Of a stretch of 64,000 bases of DNA, positions 50,776 through 61,739 are shown in pieces. This stretch comes from Sycobia sp. Sy_11. Its lineage: Eukaryota; Arthropoda; Insecta; Hymenoptera; Epichrysomallidae. Both the position numbers and the translations under genes were made by a program. The stretch is taken from positions 2,672,001 to 2,736,000 of the forward strand of contig JACCIC010000015.1 of the NCBI GenBank assembly GCA_018907035.1. The letters are read 5' to 3'. Position 1 is the stretch's first letter, and every line of letters starts with the position of its first letter. The notes beneath the pieces were generated by a model. That model was not told the DNA's origin. It saw nothing but the letters and a program-made list of their open reading frames with translations, and ran no database searches.

Positions 50776-51059
50776 TGTATGTCTCGCGTTCGTGCTCTAC
50801 CCTCCGCTCCTTCTATATCCGTCTAAAATGCGCATCAGAGCCGAAAAGAAGAAGATTAGAGAGCAAAAGAGTTTTACGAGTTTTACGATATATTTATGAA
50901 GTAAATATATATATATATATATATTCCGGGCAGAGCGATATTTTCCTAAAGGGAAGTTTGCCCACTGCGAGCGCAGAATCCACAAATTGTACGGGCAACC
51001 CAGTGGTTTCGAATTAGAGATAAATGGTACGTGGATCAGCGAGAGCTTCAGGTGGCCCG

Positions 51060-52790
51060 ACAAAAAAGCCAAGGTGGAATGTTTTTTTTTATTTTTTGTT
51101 TTGTTTTATTTTGCTTTGTTTGTTTTTTTTATTAATTAGTTATAGTTTCTATACTAAGGAATTTCCGGCAGTTTATCCTTCCGCGTTAATTTTCACCACG
51201 TAATTTTTATGCGTCCAACTGTTTCGACGAAAAGGTGCATTTTTACTTCGAGTATGGGATTGAGGGAGCGATTTTCATACAATTTCATTGATTCGACTAT
51301 ATGAGTAGTAGTTGAACAATCAAAAATGTTTAAAATTTTATGAAGGGGAATATTTTTGGCAATATATTAGACATGGAAATTTTTTTTCAATACATTACGT
51401 GCTATTATATATACTATAATTACATATGTATTAAATATTATTTTATTATATATAAAATATTTTTCTATGAAAAATCTGTGGATTAAGCGCGATTGAAATT
51501 CATAAAGAATGATGATTGTACATTAAAATATGTTAAGCTATGCAAATTCATTCAGAGATTATTAATAACTATGGGTGTTATTTGATCTAAATAATTATTA
51601 TAAATTAATATTATAATCGAATATATTATTATTACTCTATTAATTTGTAGTTATATGAATAATATAATTTTATGATAATGAAATACCTTTATAAATATGT
51701 CAAATATTATTAAATATTTTAAAGAACGCTATGTATAAATTTATGATACTTTAATGTTAGAAAATTAGATAGACATAAACATAATATATTTATTTAATTG
51801 TATAATATAATTAAGAATTATTGAAAATTGTATAAATTTTGTTTCTTTTTGTTAATAATTTAACGAATTAGAATTTCTATTTTACGAGATATTCATAGAG
51901 AATACTCTCTTACATTAATAGACGTTTCAGCCTGTATTTTTTTTTATTTTAATGTGAAAATGAAAATTTGTTTTCATAACACGTGTCCAATGGATTTTAT
52001 AGAATTTCATGGTCAATAGTAATTCGGATTCGAAATTCATTCTCGTGGATTCGCGTATATTAAATTAAAACGAATATCGCAGTGTGAAACGTAAGCTGAA
52101 GTTTTCATCAAGTCAGTTTTTAGCGAAGAAAACATCTGTAAAACTGCGAAGTAATTAAAAGAACATTGGAGTTTCAAAAATCATATTGAATTGAGGAAAA
52201 AATGCTCCGGCGGTAAAAACACATTTTTATTATTGACTCCGCGCTGATTGGGAACTTACACTGCAGGGCCAGAATTTTACGAATACATCTTTATATAAGA
52301 GCAATTCTTGGAGGAAGGAAGAATAATTTTTCTTTAAAAAAATATATTTTGAGAAACACTAAATTTTTGCTCAATAAATATATTATTATTTATATTAAGA
52401 ATTAAAAAAAAGAGGCTTCATATAATCGATTTTTCGTAATGTAAAGCAACAAAAATTCTCTCTTCATCGCAGTCGCTCGCAGGGGAATCCTCTCCGAGCC
52501 ATCCATATAAGTTCCACCCCCTTCCATACCTATAGTGCGCTGCAAACTCTCGCTCTTTATATTTCATTTCTTTTTTCACATATTATATATGTTTACATAT
52601 AATATACATTATAGGCGCTTTTGCACGCATAATATAAAGTATCCCCGACGAGTCCGCCGCTCTGCCGCCTCGTTCCACCAGTTCAATCCCAGAGGCATTG
52701 AAGGTATACGCGATAAAATGGAAAATTTTCTCAATGAAAGCCGATGAATTGTAATCGCGCATTCATATAATATAGGCGAGCCAATGGAGA

Positions 52791-52842
<52 letters not shown>

Positions 52843-52927
52843 AGCGCATCGAATCGTCCTCTGCGTTAGCGTCCCACCTCAGGCTGAACAACCCGGGGTC
52901 ACTGGTCCGCTGTCGTGTTCGTTCACG

Positions 52928-52977
<50 letters not shown>

Positions 52978-55900
52978 TTGAGTAAATCGCCGATTCGTTA
53001 TGGGAATTAATTTCGAATCATACGGCAAAGGGGCTCTGGCCTTCGGGTTGGAGGAGGGGTGGCGCCGAGCTTGCGCGCGCGGTCCTGTGTGGGAAAGTTC
53101 GGCACCAATTGATATTGTATTTATGGGCCGTGCGGGGCGATTTGTCCTGTTCTATATACATATATATGTATATGTGTATACTATGTATACCATATAGATG
53201 TATATACGTCCAATGATGTCGTGACCGTTGGCGACGGAATCCCGGCTGTGGCAACTGCGGCGGCGTGCGGCCGTTTATATTGTATGGCATTATGACAGTC
53301 GAACGCGGCGTATTCGATTCGAGTGTGAACGGATAATATACACGCGTATGATGCGCGATTCAGGCATATAATTTCACGCAGTGCCAAGAGTCGAGGGATG
53401 GCAGTGATTAACGCTGTTTTGACCCGTTAAAAGTATATCATTTTTGTATATATCGGCTGAGAACGGTCGTTTGGTATATCTATACATACATACATACATT
53501 GATACATACATACACCCATGCATATATATATAATACGGAACGTTTTGATTCTGCCAGAAGCTTATTCTCGATTATATGTCACAGATTTTACACTGTTTCT
53601 CGGTTTTCGCGGTCATTATATATACAGATCATTGTGAAGTCCGAACAAATCGATATATTAATGAGAAGAGAGGGGAAGAGAGGGGCAACAGTGATATATT
53701 ACACAATTTTCTAATGAACATTATTTATTCGATATAATTTGTTATACTTTTTTTTTCCAATAAGTTTTATGGATATGTATCTCACATTACGAGAGTTCAA
53801 CCGGGATATTTCTATGGTTGTTGCTGTACAGACTTTAAATCTAGCTTGAGCATTCTCCAGAGCGTCAGATTCCTATTTTTCTCGTCACATTGATGACATC
53901 CTCAAATTTCGTACGCGCCATTAGCGATTAGCGCACTAAATAACATGGCCGAAATTTCGGAGAAACGTCAGTGTTGCACCATTAATTTTCCTTAGCTGTC
54001 AACGTAAATCAGAAAATTCTATGTTTTGGCAGGTTATACACTGGATGCTCTATAATTGTATAATTAACAGACGAGAATTAATAACCATCTGGTCTTCCGG
54101 CGTGTTACGCTACATGTTGCAAATGCCGACGTATAGATCACCAATATAATTCCTCTAACGTCACCGTCGACATCTTCTGATTTCATTCGTATCGTATCAA
54201 AAAAAGTTATGGGATTCCCTGTATGATTAATAAAGTCTGCGACAAGATCGTGGTATTTTATTTTCTCAATAGCTATATGTAAATTCTTTCGTCAAGTCTT
54301 ACTTGCTTCAATGTCGCTGATTAGTTATACTGTACGCCTCATTTGTAAATTTTCATGTATGAGATTTTTTCACATCTGAATTTCTATTGTCATAGCCTAA
54401 GCAAGTTAGGGAAGAATATCTTCCTGTTTAGGAAGAATGAAATTTTTTTTAAATTATTGGTAAATATTGGCGTTCGATTCCATATTTCACTCAATTTTAA
54501 AAAAATATCAAAATGCCCTGTGAGAAAATTTTTTTATCGAAATATTTCAGAAAATTAACTTTTTGAAGTTATTCAAAAATATATTTTTGATATAATATTT
54601 CTGTTAATCGTAATTTTTGAATAGTCCAATTTATTATAATTTACAAAAAAACATCGAGTTTATTTAACATTGTCTTTACGAAGTTACGAACGAACTTCTA
54701 AATTAACTTTATTCCATTTTCATTAGCATGGCCGGAGAGTACCGTTCATTTAATGAACCCTGTGATCAAACCCTGCATCAATTATTGTGACTACAACGAA
54801 AGAACCTCGCCACTTGGCAATGATCAATTTTTGTGGAAATATTTTATAATAATACGATTTGTATATATTTAAAAAAGTTTTTCTTTTTAATTTTTTATAA
54901 CACATTGTGTTCGGAATATTTTAAAAAAATTTTTATTTCTTTGAACATTAATTCGATAACCATTTTATATAGTATTAAAAATAATTTTTTAATTATTTTT
55001 AAAAGGTTTGTGAAAATCTTTTATTAAATTTTCGAGAAATATTTTTTTATAATATTTCCTGAGATTTAAAAGTATTATATATATATATCTTATATTGGAA
55101 TTGTTATGAGACACTAATATTTAGAAATGGTTCATGATGTGACGCTGTGAATTTACTATATATATAAGCTTTTGGTTAAAAAGATTTTAAAAATACTGTA
55201 TTTTAAACATAGCTCGACAGTACGCTCTATAACAGTTTTCGTGAGCAATTATATACGTCATGCAATATATTTTTGTAATGGTAATTTTAAATTTTGGATT
55301 GCATTAAATGATATTTGTATAAGATTACAGATTAATTTAAATATTTAGGAAAGAAAAGCGACAGTTGACCATTGATCAAGGAAAACGTATTAATAATATT
55401 AAAGACCTAATAATTATTTAAAAAATCGTTTTAATTAAAATGTTTGATAAAATTGAGGTATTATCGAGATCATGTATGGATTAATATTTATTTGTCTATT
55501 GCATTTTTAAACATATTAATTCAATTTGCAAAGAAAATTTAAACATAATTTCAAGAATTATAGAAGAAATACATTGCATAGAATTGCATTCCCAAGCATA
55601 ATATACAATTTATCGTTTCTAATTATTCTAAATATAATAATTACTCTAAGATATAAGATAAACGTTTTTCATAATACTCGAGCATAAACATGTTATTATG
55701 GAATTTTAAGTTTTTTTATTCGAATTTTTCATGTTTTATCTGTCTGATTTCCGACTTTCGACATTTTTATGATTTAAATATTGTAAAAAAAATATTTACA
55801 AGCATAAAAAAATATGCTATACGTTTACCCAATGAATATATATAACCTGTACAATCAATATTTTCGTATAGAAATTGAAATAATGCTCTTAATATTTCTG

Positions 55901-56040
55901 GATTACATTGAATATTAGTTTAAAAATATTATCGTTCTGTGTAGAATCCATTGAACTAGTAGTTGGATTTTTTTCTGAAAAGTTTTACACCTATATATAT
56001 CGAAAAATCGATTTTTTTTTAAAATGAATAAAAATAATGT
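51060..56040. other. AT-rich, no gene seen
   Basis: 52.44-53.4 kb is moderate GC and unique around two TA tracts, possibly regulatory. 54.3-56.0 kb is extremely AT-rich. Confidence 0.5.
52793..52973. repeat. Two (TA)n tracts
   Basis: 52793-52840 and 52930-52973, separated by 89 bp of unique GC-richer DNA. Confidence 0.95.
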
Positions 56041-56115
56041 AGATTTTGATTATTATTTATTCATTTATTGGACGAAAAATATTTATAAATCTGAGAGAGA
56101 AAAAAATTGAGTACA

Positions 56116-56126
<11 letters not shown>

Positions 56127-56167
<41 letters not shown>

Positions 56168-56381
56168 CATATTTCGAAAAGCAAATACACACGCGCATAA
56201 CTGTACTCTTGCATACGACTATGCGTATATTTATCGGAATTTAAGCTTTCATCGTCGGGGCACAGTGGAAATATAATGGCTTTTCATGCCGAAGTGCTAA
56301 GTCTCAATTAACACGTGTACGAGCCGCGAGGCGGCGGGATAATATTGTCAAAAAGTGCCGCCGATGCTTACACACTTATGC

Positions 56382-56433
<52 letters not shown>
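56127..56433. repeat. Two (TA)n tracts
   Basis: 56127-56164 and 56386-56433. Confidence 0.9.
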
Positions 56434-56436
<3 letters not shown>

Positions 56437-56742
56437 TATTATAATGTTTACCGATTTACAGACCGTGGAATAATTCAATTATTGTATGGACCCGTGCCCA
56501 GAGCGAATGTTTATCCATTATCCTTATGGTCTAATGAAACGCGCAATGTATTGTTGCTACATTCATAAAATATTTTTTTACGATATAATGTGTGAATATC
56601 ACTTACAATAATATGTGTGTGTGCGCGCGCGCGTAATTTTTACAGTTCAAATCGTATTTTATTGCTTTTATAATGATATCATCAAATGGATTTTTGAGAA
56701 TGATACGTCAGCTATCGGACGATTTTCTGTCCAATAACTAAA

Positions 56743-56880
56743 AGAAAAATGTTTAAGAGTCTAAGAAACTTTTGTAAGATTTTCTATTTTATTAAGTTGA
56801 TTATATACATTAGAAAATATAATATAAATAATAAAATAGGAAATTTTACAAAAGTTCCTTAAACTCTTAAACACTTTTCT
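56743..56880. repeat. Long inverted repeat (52-bp arms, 34-bp loop)
   Basis: Arms 56743-56794 and 56829-56880 match at 47 of 52 positions without gaps. All five differences are transitions, so a transcript would form a nearly perfect hairpin with G-U or A-C pairs at those places. Weaker similarity continues outward for about 20 bp on each side. It could be a miniature inverted-repeat transposon or a hairpin-RNA locus. Confidence 0.8.
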
Positions 56881-57650
56881 ATAATTTTTTATTATTTGAT
56901 GAGTAAAATATTACAATTCTAGTAGAAAAATACGTATTCATATATCTCATCTTGTTAGAATTATGATATTCATTAAATGCCTGTTCCCAATGAAATAGGA
57001 CTTTCATGCACGCGAAAGCTAATTCATTTTTTTTATTTGTTTATCTCAAGATCATATTTGTCAGAATATTTCCAGTAATAAATAAACTTTATTGTTTCTA
57101 ATTACTTAGCAAAAGATTTCATCTTCTATATATATATATAGAAAATATAAAGAAAAGTATGCCGAATGTAAAGAAGTGGCATTCAAAAAAATTATTTTGC
57201 AAATTCTAAAATTCAACAAAATAATCGAAACGACTTAAAATTATATAGATTTGAACAGATACTACATCCACTGTAATAATTTCAAGTTATCTAAAATATC
57301 ATTTTAAATCGAATGAATCTTACGAGTAAAATATTCGAACTGTGCACGTATAAACTTAAGAAATAGTAAGAAACAGGTATCATAATATTTGTTAAATATT
57401 TATTACTTATATAAAATATTCCTCTTTAATTTTTACTAGTGCATTTTATTATGATTTTCAATTTAATTTTCAAACAATGAACAATAAATTTTGCAGACAT
57501 TTTGGACGATTTAATTGCCCGTAAATACAATCAAAAAATATTGAGAAGTGACTCGAACAAATTATCCTAATGAATATTAAACAGCTATATATATCAACAT
57601 ATATACAAAGATCCAAGATATGTATAATATCACTTTAACATTATCCCGGA
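56881..57650. other. AT-rich, nothing seen
   Basis: No ORF, repeat or motif of note between the inverted repeat and the next GC-rich island. Confidence 0.5.
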
Positions 57651-58082
57651 ACTGTCTATAAGTACAAATAACATATTGCCACAATGGCATCACCGGAAGA
57701 GCCGCCAGCCTATAGAGAAGTCGCGGTGAGATCGGTCACAGCATTCTCTACCAGAAAAGCTCCATTTAAGCCTTGAAGAGAGCGCGAGACCGCAATAGAC
57801 CGCACATAATATAATGTGAGATGCGCGTTGCGGTGGAATTCCTTTAATTATGCGGCGCGCATAGCTGTCGCCACGGGTTTTCCCGACTTTTCCCGCAGGA
57901 ATGCCAATGTTTTCAAAAATTCGCCCTTCCCGCTCCGAAATTCCTTTCGTTCCGCGCCGCCGCCGCCGCCGCCGCCGCCGCTCGTCGCGTAGCGGAATCG
58001 GCTCGCGGCGCCGCTCACACCCCCACGGGGCTGAACAATTGCGCGCGACCGTCTGTTTTCCCTCGAACTATGCCCGTCCTCC

Positions 58083-58083
<1 letters not shown>

Positions 58084-58127
<44 letters not shown>

Positions 58128-58154
58128 TCTGTCTCTTTCTCTCTCTCTCTCTCA
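58084..58154. repeat. (CT)n microsatellite
   Basis: CT run to 58121, then CT-rich with T and C insertions to 58154. Confidence 0.9.
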
Positions 58155-58328
58155 ACCCCGGCACCCCGTACCACCCCCTGGAATAATTCGCCAAGGCCCG
58201 CCGACATCGGTATTTTTGAAAGCCGCGTCGCGACGGCAGCTCGAGTAGATTATACATATAGGTGTATAGCCATGAGCTTCCGAGGCCGTTGCCGACCTTC
58301 TCCATCCCCGGCCCTCCGCCAAAATTTA

Positions 58329-58332
<4 letters not shown>

Positions 58333-58368
<36 letters not shown>
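58333..58368. repeat. (TA)n microsatellite
   Basis: 36 bp of TA in a GC-rich island. Confidence 0.9.
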
Positions 58369-58376
<8 letters not shown>

Positions 58377-59093
58377 GGTGTTACGCGGCGACGACGAGTG
58401 AGTAAAAAAGTCCTCGCCCCCCTCCCCCGCCCGACGGGCGGCGCGAACGAACGGGCCAGTCTCTCCTTGGTTTACCGCATGCGGTAATAACGGCGGGCCT
58501 CCGTTCGGCCTTGTGTAACAGCCACGCTGTATACAGGCGCGCGCGCGCACACACACAGACACATACACACAGGCACACAGTAGCAGCGCTCTGTGTATTA
58601 CATGTGTACGGGGGTCGAGAGAGAAAAGCGCATACCCCGAGCCCGAGACTGTGTATATATATATATATGTGTGTGTGCGAGAGGCTCGGTCGGGGGTAAC
58701 CTGCGTGCGTGCAAGCGGCCGAGCGAGCGAAGCAGAGATTGAGTGGAACGCCCGGGGGGTTGGAGGGGAGGGGGAGAGCCGGTGTCGTAAATTTTTTGAA
58801 AAATTTCACCGATGGCTTTATGTGTTTATATGCATTTATGCGGTGACCATATATATATATATTCAGCGGCGCGACCTTTGGCAAAGCACCAGACGACAAA
58901 GTACAGTAGTAGCACGCACTCCGGAGGAAAGAGGGATGTATAAATGTATACACACACGCACACACACACACACACACACACAATACGCGGGAGCCAGGGA
59001 CGGCGCATTATATCCGCACCGTCGCGCCCTCAGCCGTACATAATGCGCGCGCATCTTGTGCGCGACGCGGATAATTACCGCTCGTTGAAGCGA

Positions 59094-59113
59094 CAGCTAT
59101 AAGCAGCTATAAG
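59094..59113. repeat. Exact tandem 10-mer CAGCTATAAG x2
   Basis: Two adjacent identical copies. CTATAAG resembles a TATA element, but no initiator or ORF follows. Confidence 0.6.
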
Positions 59114-59339
59114 AACGGGAGTCAAGGGGGGAGTGAGCGCCCGTCGTATTCACCCGGGTGGTCGCGGCGACCTTGCGGTTCGTCATCGGCTCGTCCTTGC
59201 CGGAGTCGCGGAGGCGCGAACGAATATCGCGGTGGGGGGGGGGGGGGTCATTGTTGGAAAAACACGTGCGTTAGAAATTTTTCGCGGACGTGTCGCGCAA
59301 CTGCGGTTTTCCGAGTTACCTCTCTAGACTGGGGAGTTA

Positions 59340-61200
59340 TTGGTTGAAAAGGAATTTTTCGACAGCGATTGCGTGCACGTGTGCTGATTAGAATTTCTAA
59401 GGAGCTGACGGATATGGGTGTAATGATGAGATACAGTATAATCTGGCATTATTATCGGAGTCTTCTGGACAATGAAGAAACTTATATAATCCATATCCAG
59501 CACAGGCGAAAAGGCAAATTATGAACGATGTTCCTGCAACGAACTTCCTGATATTTTTCTCAAAAATTTCTCAAACATTCATTGAACATTTAAGCAGCTC
59601 GTGATCGAATGCAATGATAATAATCCTAAATTATAGTACCGTGGAAGAAACTTTACGAATCCTCATATAAACTAAATAAAAATAGCGTACTATTGTACGG
59701 GAAAAAATGAACTTGCGCCCGTACTTTAAGGAATAAGGATAAGAGTTCGGAAACGAGACACGAGAGTCTTAAATTTTGAGGGAGTTTTCAATAAAAAAAA
59801 TCAGCCTATAAATTTGCCAACTGCAATTATAAAGGCTGAAAAAATGAAACATCATGCATGCTAATTTAAGTATAGGCTTAGTGAATTCTTGAGTCATACA
59901 CAGATAATTGTATATGGAAAAATTTATTATGTTATATTTCATTTATTTATCAATTAGAAGGCGTCGTAAAAAAAGTTCGCTGTTTCAAAATGATTTATGG
60001 GTTTGTATTAAATTGTTTAATATATTTGAATTAATCATGTATACTAATAAATTTTTTTATCGGTTAAAAAATTTTCGGCGATTCTTACAGAAAAATTATA
60101 ATTTTACTCGCAATTAGACTTTAATGACTCAAGATTTTTTTATTTTAATAACACACTATGAAATTAAAATTTATAAGGTTATGCTATCTTGAGTTGTTTA
60201 TACGTTATTTTAAAAATTTTTCTATTCCTTTTTTTTATAATAAACGATTTTTCCCAACACACAGATTTGCTGTAATGTACGCTTTTACGTAAAAAAAGAA
60301 AAATCTACAAATATTATTTAATTAATTTATTATTTATTTAAAATTTTGAATTGTGAATTATGTAAAAACGTATATAATTTGTATGTTCCAAACAGAGCAC
60401 TGTATACGCAATTAGAAATGGGTGGGTATATCAACTCTTCCCAAGCACTTTTTTACCCTACTGCGTTGAATACAACAATAAAATTTTAACAATACTTTAA
60501 CAATAAAACTATGATATAAATATAAATATATCTTCATAGGCTGCCATTTAAAAAGTAAGCAATGAATATTGTTGAAAATTTTATCGTGCTTCAGGGGCAT
60601 GCGTACCAACATAATAAAAAATTTTTTATACAGACGGATTCTCCCAACCAGCGAAATTTAAAAATCCTCGTTACCTTTTGAACACACCTTGTATATGTAG
60701 TTCACTTGTTTTTTTTTTTAAATTAAAAAAAATAAGTGCTTATACTTAAAATATTTATTTGGATGTTGTACTATATTTTATAATCCCGTAGCGTAAACGA
60801 AAAAAACAAATATGATTTTTTTCTTTACATTTTAATTAAACGCGAAATGTAATAAAAAAGTAAATTCAATAAAAATAATTGTTCAATTAAATTTACTTCT
60901 CGGAATTACAATGTATTTTATTGAGAAACATAAACATCATATCAGCCGTAAGTGACTTAGTAGACTTTAGTTCCATCTTTATAATTACTCTTCATTGCAA
61001 TATGATAAGATAAATCACATCTTGGAAGTTTAGCTGCTTCAATTTGGGAATACAATGCAAGTTGAAATTAGTGTTAATACCGCTTCTAAAAGTAATGTTC
61101 CCTATACCACAGCCTCCTGATAAAAAAGACTTTTTTGATAATAGGAAGAAAATGCTATGATGCATAGGTTGGCTCGTCATTCTACTATACAACTTTGCTA
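59340..61200. other. AT-rich, nothing seen
   Basis: No coding or structural signal I can support. Confidence 0.5.
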
Positions 61201-61640
61201 ATGCAGGCAATAGACTCTTGCCTGCTTATCGTAATTCATGTCGGCCATATTTGTTAGTTCTGATATCCGCCGCCAGTTGCGAATATTATATTTAAACTAC
61301 CAATATTCACTCCAATTGGTCACTGATTCCAAGAGACGGACTTCCCTCTAGATCATTCTGTGATTATTCGCTGAATTACAAATTACCATTTGGTAACGTG
61401 CGTCCAGCCCATATGTAAAACAAAGCTCCAAGCTCATCCCATATACGTAATCGATTAGGCCATCCAGAAGAGAAAAAAAAACGGCCTCATTAATTACATA
61501 CACACGCGGTTCCGCGGTAATCTCGCCCCGTGCATCGCGTATAAACCAATATATATCCATACACCTTGTAATATAACTTGGAAATCCACGCGGGCGCGCC
61601 ATCATCCGATTTCAATATCATGTAATATAAGATATACGAA
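61200..61640. promoter_or_regulatory. Moderate-GC unique block, possible regulatory element
   Basis: Unique sequence with TAATCGATTAGG near 61448 and TTAATTACATA near 61490, both homeodomain-type cores. An 85-codon minus-strand frame (61605-61348) lacks recognisable motifs. Weak call. Confidence 0.15.
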
Positions 61641-61674
61641 TCAAAAGAATATGGTCGCGCAGGAGTCGCGGAGT

Positions 61675-61677
<3 letters not shown>

Positions 61678-61736
<59 letters not shown>
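61678..61736. repeat. (TA)n microsatellite
   Basis: 59 bp of AT, one of the longest in the window. Confidence 0.95.
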
Positions 61737-61738
<2 letters not shown>

Positions 61739-61739
61739 G

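Larger units (their letters stand above)
47200..51060. other. GC-rich islands and AT DNA, no gene seen
   Basis: 47.2-48.5 and 50.0-50.8 kb are GC-rich with microsatellites. 48.85-49.95 kb is AT-rich with a poly-A run near 49578. AAAAGTCAA occurs at 47776-47784 and 49820-49828. Confidence 0.45.
57650..59340. other. GC-rich island without a recognisable gene
   Basis: A (GCC)n run near 57957-57980, CT, TA and CA tracts, and a poly-G run near 59233-59247. Frames on both strands are repeat-driven. Confidence 0.45.

Noticed and set aside
43609..53855. Shared 14-15-mer ATCTAGCTTGAGCA at about 43609 and 53840
   Set aside because: A match of this length is expected about once or twice by chance in a 64-kb self-comparison, and similarity does not extend.
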